Part shown: in pieces, positions 18,215 to 27,597 of the stretch
Layout of the letters: every line of letters begins with the position of its first letter
Position numbering within the stretch: position 1 is the first letter of the stretch
DNA from: Mucilaginibacter sp.
GTDB lineage: Bacteria > Bacteroidota > Bacteroidia > Sphingobacteriales > Sphingobacteriaceae
Reading direction: 5' to 3'
Assembly (NCBI RefSeq): GCF_028288225.1
Contig: NZ_JAQBOC010000043.1
Location: 1 to 64,000 of the forward strand
DNA length: 64,000 nt
Made by a program: the position numbers and the translations under genes
Notes under the pieces: generated by a model
The model's database searches: none
The model's input: only the letters and a program-made list of their open reading frames with translations
What the model was told of the DNA's origin: nothing

Positions 18215-19681
18215 TTATTTATTAAACAGGGTATGTGATTTTCCCTTAACAGTTTTAAAATCCCCTGTAGCTTTCAAAATAAAATCTGTAATGGGTTTGG
18301 GGTTAGGCAAACTATGCGGATGATGTTTAAAACCAGGTTTATGAATTACAGTAATATTTCCGTTTAATGCTTTTATTCTTTTTTCAAAAAGCAGGGTATT
18401 CTCTTCCGGCGATACTGCTTCATCTTCATCAGCGCATAAAACTAATATAGGATATTTACCTTTTACAATTTCCCTTACCTTATCAGCCGGGCTGCCGGTA
18501 AATTTGCGAATCTGCTCGTCTGTAGTCAGGTTATAATCTTTCTTAAAAGCGTCAAACATATCATTTTTTTCGGCGGGTGTTTTCATAAAGCCTTCTGCCC
18601 ACGACGGGATATTTAAAAGCGGGTTATCCACATAAACGCAGGCTACCTTACCGGTATTAACAGCGGCCCAGTTAAATACATAAACCGCCCCCCTGCTCAT
18701 CCCTTCCATCACAGCTTTTTTGCCTAAACCAGCCTTACTTAACAGGTTGTAAAAGTTGTTCCAGTATTTAATTGATTCATCATTACCCAATAGCTCAGCC
18801 ACATCGCAATAAACCAAATGAAAACCACGCTGCAATAATGAAATATCGGTTTGAGGTTCATGGCCCCAAAAGCGGGCACGCCAGATCCACGGGTGGCCTG
18901 GTGCACTCCATTTGGGTTTTACAACTTTACAATCACGGCCATCAAGCTTAAAATCTGCACAATCATATCCGTAAAATGAGCTTACTTTATATTCGGTTTT
19001 TATGTTTTGAAAGATGTTAAAAGCAGGATCCTTTTTTTGAGAGATATTCTCATAAATGGTTTGAGCCATAATGGCTGCGCCTTCTTTATTTGGATGGATC
19101 TTATCAGGCGTTATCGCTTCCTTATCAACAAATGGCGAATGCATATCTATCACCTCAACTTTATCTTCAAAAGCAACCTGCTGAATATGCGGATTAACCT
19201 GCTTAACAATAACAGGATCCCAAATGCCACTGGTATCTTTTACAAATGAGGGCATTGCCAGCAATAAAACTACCCGCGGATGAGACGGAAGCCGGGTAAA
19301 TGAATGGATAAATTCATGGTAATCGCGTTCGTACTCATCCAGGTGGATGCGATTTATTAGTTTACTGTCGTTGCCCCCGAGGTCAATAATAACAACATCA
19401 GGATTTGCTGCTAGGGCTGATCTATATTCGTTAGTATTCCAATATGGTGAATCTCCCTTTTTAATCAGTGTGGTTCCGCTAACACCATAATTGGTAACCT
19501 GGTAATTGTCCCCAAGCATTTTTTGAAGTTGCGCCGGGTATGAATTTTGTTCCCGGTTTTCAATTGTTGCACCATAAGTAATACTTGCCCCAATACAGGC
19601 TATTTTTATTTTGCTTTGTGCCATTGCGCTAAACTGCACAATAAATAAGCCTAATGTAAAGAGGTAAGTTTTTGTCTTCAT
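18215..19681 (-). CDS. Two-domain esterase: SGNH hydrolase plus alpha/beta hydrolase
   Basis: 488 residues with a signal peptide (ends AMAQ). The N-terminal SGNH domain (about 22-220) has block I IACIGASITYG, with Ala replacing Asp of GDSL, DLGGNDSKL (block III) and DKIHPNKEGA (catalytic Asp/His). The C-terminal alpha/beta hydrolase (about 235-488) has the nucleophile elbow GMSRGA, an acid in CADEDEAV and His in HHPHSLPNP. Both triads look complete. It lies between the GH92 and susC genes, so it probably removes acetyl or other acyl groups from the imported glycan. A fusion of two hydrolase folds in one exported chain is unusual but looks genuine, with no frameshift. Confidence 0.88.
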   Translation of the reverse strand: MKTKTYLFTLGLFIVQFSAMAQSKIKIACIGASITYGATIENREQNSYPAQLQKMLGDNYQVTNYGVSGTTLIKKGDSPYWNTNEYRSALAANPDVVIIDLGGNDSKLINRIHLDEYERDYHEFIHSFTRLPSHPRVVLLLAMPSFVKDTSGIWDPVIVKQVNPHIQQVAFEDKVEVIDMHSPFVDKEAITPDKIHPNKEGAAIMAQTIYENISQKKDPAFNIFQNIKTEYKVSSFYGYDCADFKLDGRDCKVVKPKWSAPGHPWIWRARFWGHEPQTDISLLQRGFHLVYCDVAELLGNDESIKYWNNFYNLLSKAGLGKKAVMEGMSRGAVYVFNWAAVNTGKVACVYVDNPLLNIPSWAEGFMKTPAEKNDMFDAFKKDYNLTTDEQIRKFTGSPADKVREIVKGKYPILVLCADEDEAVSPEENTLLFEKRIKALNGNITVIHKPGFKHHPHSLPNPKPITDFILKATGDFKTVKGKSHTLFNK

Positions 19682-19748
19682 AGCTCGTAATATTCGTAAC
19701 GTTATATTTCTATTTGCTACTTAGTTACAATAATGGAACAATATTAAT

Positions 19749-22013
19749 TTACTGAAGTCCCCAGCTTTTATTGGGCTTTGGCCCCATCTCTAATTCAAGC
19801 GTCCCGCCGTCAACTAATTGCTGGTGGGTAAACCATACCGTATTTAAAATTTCGCCGTTAAGTTTTGCACTCTGTATATATTTATTTACAACAGTGCAAT
19901 TTTTAGCTACCAGCTTAAACTGTTTGCCATTGGGCAGATCGATAGTTACATTTGAAAACACCGGGCTGCCGATAGTATAAACGGGGATGCCGGGTGTTAT
20001 TGGATAAAACCCCATAGATGAGAACACTACAAAAGCCGACATACCGCCGCCATCCTCGTCGCCGGGGATCCCGAAAATATTGTCTTTATACCAAACGTCC
20101 AGTAAAAACCTGATGCGTTTCTGGGTTTTCCAGGGGGCAGTATAGTTATATAGGTAGGGAATATGAAAGCTAGGCTCGTTCCCCATTGAATATTGGCCAA
20201 CCAGTCCTGTAGCATCCGGGAATTTATTCCAGAACTCATATTTGCTGCGGCCAAGGCCCTCACGGAACAATTGATCAAGCTTCGCTTCAAAGGCGTTATT
20301 GCCTCCCATTAATGTAATTAATCCTTTAACATCATGCTGTACCTGCCACAGATAGGTCCAGCCGTTATTTTCATCAAAATATTCGCGTCCGCCCAGGCCG
20401 CCGTCAAATTTGGGGTCTATCTTTATCCAGTTACCTTCGGCATCTTTTGGCATAAACATTTTAACATTGCTGTCCCACAAATTTTTATAGTTTTTTGAAC
20501 GCGCATTAAATTCCCCTGCATCTGCTGTATGCCCAAGCTCTTTTGCCATTTCACCAACGGCCCAGTCGTCATAGCTGCCGCCAAGTGTAACCGCTACCGC
20601 CTGCCGTTTTTCAAAAGAATGCACGTTGGGTACGGTTTCTTTTTCGCCATGTTTTAACGCGGGGAAGTAGCCGTTTTTATAATAGAAATCATCCAGTACA
20701 GTTTTAGGGCCGTTTTCCCAGGGGAGCATGGTTGCCTGGGTTGCATTTTTTACCATCCCCTGGTAGGCTGTTTCGGCATCAAAGCCTTTAATTCCTTTGC
20801 GGTAATCATCCAGGAACATAACTGACGAATGAAACCCGTTCATACACGGATTATCGCCAAAAAGTACCGGAAATGTAGGCATCCAGCCGCTTTGCTGATA
20901 CATGGTTACGTATGACTTAAGCATATCCTGCTCCAATGCCGGATTTAATATGCTTCTTAAAGGATGTAAGGCCAGGTAGGTGTCCCACACCCAATCATCA
21001 ACATAAAAAGGACCATTGCTGTCATGGATCTTTTTATCATAACCGCTGTAATACTTATTATCTTCAGTTATATCAACCATACGTTCGCTGCACCTGTACA
21101 AAGCGGTGTAGAAAGATCGTCTTTGGGCCTCCGTTCCGCCGGTAACTTTTATTTGGTCAACTACTTTTAACCATGCTTTTTCGCCATTACTTTTTATTGA
21201 TTCAAAAGCCTGGCCTTTTATCTCTTCATCAAATGTTGCTTTGGCCTGCTCAGGGCTTATATAAGATATAGCATACCTTAATTCAATAGCGTCCGGGGAT
21301 TCTTTTGGAAAGGAGATATATGCCTGGATATCTTTACCTTTTGCTGTATTGTTATCATTCACCTGCCCGTTAGCCATAGTACCAGTTTTACCATCCTGGC
21401 TAAAAACACCATACAGGTAAACTTTTATATCGCCATGGTAAGTTTCCATCCCGGTGATTACGCGGCCCTTTTCAAAGCTCCATGCAGCTTCACCATCGTT
21501 ATACAGATCAAACAATAAATTTTTATTGGCCACACCTGGCAAAAAAGTAAAACGGAAGATCCCGGTTTTTTTACCCGGTGTAAATTCAACAGTTGTGCCA
21601 TCATCAACCAAATAGGTTGAGTAATACCATGGCCGGGTTACCTCAAGGTCGTTATCATAGGTTAGTTTTTGTTTCCATGCCTGCTTTGATAATGCAGCCA
21701 CTGAAGGCTTCAATGAAAACACTTCGCCAAGCCTGTGCGATACGATGGTTAAAGGAAAGCTCGAGATCTGATCATCTATATAATCCTCTCTTTCAGGATA
21801 CATGCGGATCAGTTGGTTGGGAAGTTGTGCAGTAGGCCTTGTGGGCTGCAGCAAAGCGCCAACATTGCCAATACGCGGATCGATATATTTAAGATTGCCG
21901 CTGCCCGCATTATTTCCGGGTTCATCCTGCGCTGCAAGCTTGCCGGCGCCATAAAAATTCAGTATCAAAAAAAGGAAAACTTTAAAAAAGTTAATTGCGA
22001 CAGGTTTAATCAT
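19749..22013 (-). CDS. Glycoside hydrolase family 92 alpha-mannosidase (divergent)
   Basis: 754 residues with a signal peptide (about 1-28). GH92 enzymes are calcium-dependent inverting exo-alpha-mannosidases. Here YIDPRIGNVG opens the beta-sandwich, FYTALYRCSERMVD and DDWVWDTYLALHPL lie in the (alpha/alpha)6 barrel, and the catalytic region has GNEPSFHIPYLYNY (Glu near residue 613) and GDEDGGGMSAF (near 652). It diverges from the next GH92 at the N terminus, so the linkage preference probably differs (1,2 versus 1,3 or 1,4 or 1,6). It is one of five enzyme or transport genes on this strand under the SARP-like regulator. Confidence 0.93.
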   Translation of the reverse strand: MIKPVAINFFKVFLFLILNFYGAGKLAAQDEPGNNAGSGNLKYIDPRIGNVGALLQPTRPTAQLPNQLIRMYPEREDYIDDQISSFPLTIVSHRLGEVFSLKPSVAALSKQAWKQKLTYDNDLEVTRPWYYSTYLVDDGTTVEFTPGKKTGIFRFTFLPGVANKNLLFDLYNDGEAAWSFEKGRVITGMETYHGDIKVYLYGVFSQDGKTGTMANGQVNDNNTAKGKDIQAYISFPKESPDAIELRYAISYISPEQAKATFDEEIKGQAFESIKSNGEKAWLKVVDQIKVTGGTEAQRRSFYTALYRCSERMVDITEDNKYYSGYDKKIHDSNGPFYVDDWVWDTYLALHPLRSILNPALEQDMLKSYVTMYQQSGWMPTFPVLFGDNPCMNGFHSSVMFLDDYRKGIKGFDAETAYQGMVKNATQATMLPWENGPKTVLDDFYYKNGYFPALKHGEKETVPNVHSFEKRQAVAVTLGGSYDDWAVGEMAKELGHTADAGEFNARSKNYKNLWDSNVKMFMPKDAEGNWIKIDPKFDGGLGGREYFDENNGWTYLWQVQHDVKGLITLMGGNNAFEAKLDQLFREGLGRSKYEFWNKFPDATGLVGQYSMGNEPSFHIPYLYNYTAPWKTQKRIRFLLDVWYKDNIFGIPGDEDGGGMSAFVVFSSMGFYPITPGIPVYTIGSPVFSNVTIDLPNGKQFKLVAKNCTVVNKYIQSAKLNGEILNTVWFTHQQLVDGGTLELEMGPKPNKSWGLQ

Positions 22014-22153
22014 TTTATTGGTTATAAAGTTAAATTGGATGTCTTAAATTTTTATCATACCGATATACCTACAATTACTTGTATCCGCAGTTTATCAGTA
22101 ATTTTTGTACCTGGTTTATAAATTAATTGATTCGATAAATTAAGCAGGGCACT

Positions 22154-22186
22154 ATTAATAATTGTTTAATAATTGATTAATAATCG
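22154..22186. promoter_or_regulatory. Three 11-bp direct repeats upstream of the first GH92
   Basis: ATTAATAATTG, TTTAATAATTG and ATTAATAATCG follow each other exactly, 141 to 173 nt upstream of the GH92 start at 22013. The 11-bp spacing is the hallmark of SARP binding sites in actinomycetes. A SARP-like regulator gene lies at the head of the locus. Confidence 0.5.
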
Positions 22187-22232
22187 CTTTGGTATATTCT
22201 TTTAGTTTTTCATACCGTAATTAACCGGTATT

Positions 22233-24473
22233 TTAATCCTCAACAGCAGATTTTGGCCTGTTTGGTATCAGCTTGCCAAAATTGTAATTGGGCTTATGGC
22301 CCATAACAATCTGCAGGTTACCACCCTTCATAATATCCTTATGTTTTAAGTAGCTGTGATTATAATTAGTGCCGTTAAATATTACCTTTTGGATATAAAT
22401 ATTTTTGCTGCTGTTATTAACAACATTCACACTAAAAGAAGCACCCTTATTCACTTTTATTTTTACCTTATTAAACAAAGGGCTGCCCAATACATATGTT
22501 CCGCTGGCCGGGTTGCAGGGATAAAACCCCATGGCCGACATGACATACCATGATGACATAGCACCGCAGTCTTCATTGCCTGCAAGGCCATCAATTTTGT
22601 CTGTATAAAACTCATTCATAACCTGCCTTACCTTTTCGGCAGTTTTCCATTGCTGACCTGCATAAGCATACATATAGATAACATGGTGGCTTGGTTCATT
22701 ACCATGCGCATACATCCCGATAAGACCGCTAATATCACTTGGAGCATCAGGGCCCATACTGCCTGTTGCTTTAAATAATTCATCCAGCTTATCACAAAAA
22801 GCTTTATCGCCTCCCATCAGGGTTATTAAACCCTCAACATCCTGCGGCACAAGCCATGTATATTGCCAGCCATTTCCTTCGGTAAAGTCTTTGTTTGAGA
22901 TCAGGGGGTCATAAGGCGTTTTCCAAGAGCCGTCACTCAATTTTGGACGCATAAATTTTATAGAAGCGTCGAAATAGTTTTTATAATAACCTGCACGTTT
23001 GGTATATAGAGCTGCATCAGCGGTTTTACCCAATTTTTTTGCCATTTGGGCAATGCACCAATCATCAACAGCATATTCCAGCGCTCTTGATAGGGATTCA
23101 TTTTGCTTATCGGCGGGGATATAACCCATCTGCTTAATATATTTCATACCATAATCATCCCTGGTTGATGATTTTATAATGGCCTCATAAGCCAGTTTTA
23201 CATCAAAACCCCGGTAGCCCTTTAAATAAGCATCCACAATTAAAGGGACCGAATGATAACCAACCATACAATCAGTTTCGTTCCCCATAAGCGGCCATAT
23301 TGGCAATTTGCCCTGCTGCTGATAAGCTGCCAGTAACGAATTAATAAAGCTATTGATCTTGTCAGTATGGATAATGGTGCTTAAAGGAGCCGCAGACCTG
23401 TAGGTATCCCAAAGAGAGAATACCGAATAATTATCAAACCCGGGATTTTTATATAATTTTTTATCTGTACCGCGATAGGCGCCATTATGATCGTTATATA
23501 AAGCCGGGTCTATCATCGTATGATACAGGGCCGTATAAAATGTTCTTTTATGTGCATCGTCCTTTGTTTCTACGGTAATTTTTGAAAGCTCATTTTCCCA
23601 TTTTATCCGCGCCTGGTTTACTGTTCCTGTAAAATTCCAGCCGGGTATTTCAGCGTTGATATTTGCCAGCGCATTGTTGCTGCTAACAGGTGAGATCCCC
23701 ACTTTCAACATAACTTTTTGCGGAGTATTTGCAAATGATATTACGCCCTTAACATGTTTGCCCTGCAATTCGGCACCGGGTTTATCTGTGTTCAGGTCAA
23801 ACACATTAAATTTATCGATGTCTATTGAACTTTTTATAGCAAACCAGATCCGCTGATCTTTGGCCCAACCTTTCGAAAACCTATACCCAATTATGGTATT
23901 TTTATCAAGCAGCTTAATATAGGTATCGGTTGACTGATCATTATTTCCCTCGCTCAAATCAATAATAATGTGCACCTGCTTATTTGCGGGGAAAGAGTAT
24001 TGATGAAACGCCACACGCTCAGAAGCAGTTAACTCAACTTTTACCTGGTTATCCATTTTAAGGCTGTAATATTGTGGTTTTACAACCTCATCACTGTGCT
24101 TGTAATGCGATGCATAGCCAGGATTTTGCTGAGTTCCCTTATCGGTAAGTATGCTGCCGGTATATGGCATTATTAATATATCGCCCAAATCGCCAATACC
24201 GGTTCCACTAAGGTGCGTTTGCGAAAAACCAATACATAAACTATCGCTATAATGATAGCCTGAACACCAGTCCCAGCCTTTATTAATGTTATTGGGCCCA
24301 ACCTGTACAGCGCCAAACGGCACGCTCGCGCCTACAAAGGTATGCCCATGGCCGCCGCTCCCTATGTAAGGATCTACAAATTTTAAAGGGTCCTGCTGCG
24401 CGTAAAGGCTATTAAAAGAAACAAACGGCGCACAAAGCAGCAACAGAAAAGATTTTCTTTTTATAAGATACAT
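22233..24473 (-). CDS. Glycoside hydrolase family 92 alpha-1,2-mannosidase-like
   Basis: 746 residues with a signal peptide ending SLYAQ. It is a classical GH92: KFVDPYIGSGGHGHTFVGAS start, GWDWCSGYHYSD, FSLWDTYRSAAPL, MGNETDCMVGYHS, then GNEPSHHVIYMYAYAG (Glu near 592) and GLAGNEDCGAMSSWYVMSAMGFYP (near 634). The catalytic segment reads NED where the other GH92 reads DED. The close match to the alpha-1,2-mannosidase pattern fits trimming of mannan or high-mannose glycans. The gap before it carries repeats that suggest regulator binding. Confidence 0.95.
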   Translation of the reverse strand: MYLIKRKSFLLLLCAPFVSFNSLYAQQDPLKFVDPYIGSGGHGHTFVGASVPFGAVQVGPNNINKGWDWCSGYHYSDSLCIGFSQTHLSGTGIGDLGDILIMPYTGSILTDKGTQQNPGYASHYKHSDEVVKPQYYSLKMDNQVKVELTASERVAFHQYSFPANKQVHIIIDLSEGNNDQSTDTYIKLLDKNTIIGYRFSKGWAKDQRIWFAIKSSIDIDKFNVFDLNTDKPGAELQGKHVKGVISFANTPQKVMLKVGISPVSSNNALANINAEIPGWNFTGTVNQARIKWENELSKITVETKDDAHKRTFYTALYHTMIDPALYNDHNGAYRGTDKKLYKNPGFDNYSVFSLWDTYRSAAPLSTIIHTDKINSFINSLLAAYQQQGKLPIWPLMGNETDCMVGYHSVPLIVDAYLKGYRGFDVKLAYEAIIKSSTRDDYGMKYIKQMGYIPADKQNESLSRALEYAVDDWCIAQMAKKLGKTADAALYTKRAGYYKNYFDASIKFMRPKLSDGSWKTPYDPLISNKDFTEGNGWQYTWLVPQDVEGLITLMGGDKAFCDKLDELFKATGSMGPDAPSDISGLIGMYAHGNEPSHHVIYMYAYAGQQWKTAEKVRQVMNEFYTDKIDGLAGNEDCGAMSSWYVMSAMGFYPCNPASGTYVLGSPLFNKVKIKVNKGASFSVNVVNNSSKNIYIQKVIFNGTNYNHSYLKHKDIMKGGNLQIVMGHKPNYNFGKLIPNRPKSAVED

Positions 24474-24549
24474 AACATAACTGGTTAATCAAATGCTTAT
24501 AGAATTACAAAAAAGCATTTAATATTTAACCACGAATTAAGTGTCAAAC

Positions 24550-24582
24550 ATTAATAAAAGATTAATAATCCGCTTAATTAAT
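24550..24582. promoter_or_regulatory. 11-bp direct repeats upstream of the second GH92
   Basis: ATTAATAAAAG and ATTAATAATCC are adjacent 11-nt units, followed by GCTTAATTAAT shifted by one base. The array lies 77-109 nt upstream of the GH92 start at 24473 and matches the array at 22154. Confidence 0.5.
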
Positions 24583-24662
24583 AGCCGGTGTTACAACTTT
24601 AATAGAATTAGTTAAAACAACACTACCTGTTTTAGGGGTTCCGGAAGGTAGATTGGCGTTTT

Positions 24663-27239
24663 TTATTCAAGGATTGCATGGAAATCCTTTTTAAAATCCT
24701 CGCCATAAATAGTTTTATACTCTTTAATAAAGTTTTCAAAGGTATTTTTAGCTAACGAGTGTTTACCTAACAATGATAGGGCCTTACATTTTAATACAGT
24801 TGCTTCTTCATTAACCGGATCGAAGTAGAATATATAACCTGCAATTTCAATTAACAGCTCGGCATTGTGAGCAGCATCAAGAGAATGTGCATAATGCAGG
24901 TAGGTATCAATAACCTCGTTTGATATTTCAGATTTAAAACTATCAAGCCATTCATATTCATTGTTAAGCAGAAAATTTCCTCTCTGGGTAATGGCTGAAA
25001 GCAATTTTATCCGCTCTATATCCAACAGGTCTTTGTCACGTACTATATTTAAATAATTATGATAATCAACATAAATGTGGTTATAGTCAATATCAATTTT
25101 CCAGTAGCCGGTATTTTTTGATAAGGAGCAATAGCCCAATTTATCAAGCAGGTTTTTCAATTTGGCAATATTTACCGATCTGTTATTGCGCGCACTTTTG
25201 GCATCTTTATCATACCACAAAATTTCATTCAGTTTCTCAGAGCTTAAGCCACGGCCGCGCTTTATGGAATATAAAAGAATGACCAGGAAAAGCTCCTTTA
25301 TAAGCGGAGTGAAATATTTGGTAATATCTACCCCTTCGGCATCAAATACCTGCAGATCGCCAAACAGAAAAATGGAATTTTTGTACTGTTCCTCTCCATT
25401 AAAGATTTTTACTTTATTTATTTCAGCTGAAACCGGTGCCGCCGGAGACGGAGTTCCTGCGTTTGCTACCGATGTTGATAAAAGAGAAGCAGTTTTTTTG
25501 CGGCGCTTTACAATTACAAATAACCCCATCAGGGTAATTAGAATAATAAAAGCGATGGAATACCAATAATTGGCTGCCCTGGCTGCCAATGTTTTGGGGC
25601 CGGATCCATAAGGAGGAGAGAGCAGTGTATAAATATTTATTTTAGTTTGGTTATTTTCCGATCGCAGTAAGGTTACAGCGATAAACTTTTTGCTTGCTTC
25701 GCAATAGTACAGATCAGCAAATGAATGAGTATCGTGAAAATTATAAGGTATTGAATTGCCAACCAGTGTATAGGCAGGTTTGGTTAGTGAGCCATGGATA
25801 AGCTGCAGCGTTGAATTGTATTTATGCTGCGGAAAAATAAGCCCGTAATATGAATTTGAATGCGCATCAATTACCAGTGAATTTGCCAAAGCAAAGTCTT
25901 CATCGCTTTCCTTTAATGTAAACATTTTTTTAAATGTTTTATCCTTCACAGTAAAACGCAGCATGTCATACATGTTTTTAGGGTTAAGGATCTGTTGGCC
26001 GCTGGAATTGCCATATCCCCCAAGTATGTATACCGTATCACCTTTTTGTGTTGCACCCAATGCTGCAAGATACCGGGGCATAAAAAAATCGCCTTTTAGT
26101 ACTACATTTTCCCATATATGCGAATTGAAATGATATTGCTGTACATTATTTTTATACACCAAATGGCCATATCCGCCAAACAGGTACAACGAAGTATCAA
26201 TAGTTGATATTGATTTGTTAAGGTGCCAAAAATCGGAAACATCCCCTGCTTCAAATTTTTTGTCCCATGCATGCGTGGTTATGTTGTATTTGGCGATGAA
26301 TCTTTTACTCAGAAAAAGGTAAAAATTGTATAAGTTGTTATCGTAAGGATTAAAAACTGATTGATTACCCTGGTTAAGGATCAATTTGCCCGAAGAATAA
26401 GGCAGCGTGCTCCATTGCGAATTGCCTACTGTATAACGGTAGGTTGAATCGCTGCCAACAACATAAACCTGTTCATTTTTAGGATCAAAAGCCACGCTGG
26501 CAGCCCCATTAATTAATATAGTTTGGGCAGGCTGCCAATCGTGATGCTGTGCCGTGATCCATAAAGGATTGGTCACAACGCCGTCGCTTTGCAAATATAG
26601 TTCATGAGCTGCCTGGCCATGCTCTTCATTTAAAGGCCAGTTATATTTTAACAACCCATTCTGGCTTATCCTTATGTCCCGCAATTTCATTGGGGGCACA
26701 TCGGTCGTTTGAAATTGTTTGTAATTATTTACTCCAAACAGTATTTTATAACATGAATTCTTTTTTAACTGAATGTTGTTTTCTATAAAGGTGTTGCTGC
26801 CCGAACTGAAAACAATTTTGTTATGATCATAATCAAATTTTATCGAGAGCTTATTCCACTGGCTAAAAAGTATTTTGGGATCAATATCAAAGGCTGTTTT
26901 AGTAAGCTTATCACCTACTATTAAATTAAAATGATTTTTGGTTGCCTGCGCATTATAAACCAGGTCGATATTCCGATGGTCATTCTCAATTATTCTTATA
27001 ATATAGCCAAAATAGATCGCCCTGTTAGGATAAAAAGTCAGATCAAATGATATTTCAAAATTATCTTTAAAACAAAGTGTTTTTTCCGGACTTAAATCAA
27101 GCGAGGTTCTTTTATCCTGCACAACCTCATGACTATAAAAACCCAGGCCATAAGATTGGCCATAGCTGTCATGAGTAAATATGGCAACTACAAAAAACAA
27201 TGAAACTATAACTTTAAAAAAGCACCAACTTAATCTCAT
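24663..27239 (-). CDS. Membrane-spanning LamG/kelch sensor fused to a SARP-like DNA-binding domain
   Basis: 858 residues. Signal or first hydrophobic segment (about 5-27); a LamG/concanavalin-like domain (about 30-230); kelch-type beta-propeller repeats (about 240-545: SVAFDPKNEQVYVVG, TSLYLFGGYGHLV, DTVYILGGYG); one transmembrane helix (about 560-582, ending VIVKRRKK); then a cytoplasmic winged helix (about 640-725: LSSEKLNEILWYDKDAKSAR, RSVNIAKLKNLLDKLG) and a BTAD-like TPR segment (about 730-858). The last two parts are the SARP arrangement. It heads the mannan locus and faces GH99, so I infer a one-protein glycan sensor and transcription factor. It is not a hybrid two-component sensor, SusR, AraC or ECF/anti-sigma pair. 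Confidence 0.85.
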   Translation of the reverse strand: MRLSWCFFKVIVSLFFVVAIFTHDSYGQSYGLGFYSHEVVQDKRTSLDLSPEKTLCFKDNFEISFDLTFYPNRAIYFGYIIRIIENDHRNIDLVYNAQATKNHFNLIVGDKLTKTAFDIDPKILFSQWNKLSIKFDYDHNKIVFSSGSNTFIENNIQLKKNSCYKILFGVNNYKQFQTTDVPPMKLRDIRISQNGLLKYNWPLNEEHGQAAHELYLQSDGVVTNPLWITAQHHDWQPAQTILINGAASVAFDPKNEQVYVVGSDSTYRYTVGNSQWSTLPYSSGKLILNQGNQSVFNPYDNNLYNFYLFLSKRFIAKYNITTHAWDKKFEAGDVSDFWHLNKSISTIDTSLYLFGGYGHLVYKNNVQQYHFNSHIWENVVLKGDFFMPRYLAALGATQKGDTVYILGGYGNSSGQQILNPKNMYDMLRFTVKDKTFKKMFTLKESDEDFALANSLVIDAHSNSYYGLIFPQHKYNSTLQLIHGSLTKPAYTLVGNSIPYNFHDTHSFADLYYCEASKKFIAVTLLRSENNQTKINIYTLLSPPYGSGPKTLAARAANYWYSIAFIILITLMGLFVIVKRRKKTASLLSTSVANAGTPSPAAPVSAEINKVKIFNGEEQYKNSIFLFGDLQVFDAEGVDITKYFTPLIKELFLVILLYSIKRGRGLSSEKLNEILWYDKDAKSARNNRSVNIAKLKNLLDKLGYCSLSKNTGYWKIDIDYNHIYVDYHNYLNIVRDKDLLDIERIKLLSAITQRGNFLLNNEYEWLDSFKSEISNEVIDTYLHYAHSLDAAHNAELLIEIAGYIFYFDPVNEEATVLKCKALSLLGKHSLAKNTFENFIKEYKTIYGEDFKKDFHAILE

Positions 27240-27597
27240 TTATTTTTTTAGGGTTAATAATTATCTGCAGGTATATGAACGCCTAAGATAATTTATTATC
27301 TGAAAATTAGGTTATTGGCTACACATACTTATAAAAGTATCTGTGCTTTTAATTAAAATCAAAATTAAGATGATAATTAACATTTGCAATGTCATTAACG
27401 TGAATTGCATTTTTTACAATTTTATGCAGATAAATTCCTAAAAGCTTAAAATATGGTGCATTGTGTTAAATTAATCGTTCGCGTTAATTGTATTAAATTG
27501 CCTGTTAATGCATAATTAATACTTTTTTAAGGCAACTCCATTTATTTGCCGCTGTGATAAGTAAAACCAATTAAACCCTTATCCTGCCAATTATACG
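27240..27597. other. Divergent promoter region, regulator and GH99
   Basis: 358 nt without a gene. It is very AT-rich and holds several TTAAT words between 27468 and 27528, two of them 11 nt apart (within TTAATGCATAATTAATAC), and a repeated ATTAAC plus TTGCA pair near 27377-27412. These resemble the GH92-upstream repeats loosely, but spacing is irregular, so I do not call an operator. Confidence 0.4.
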
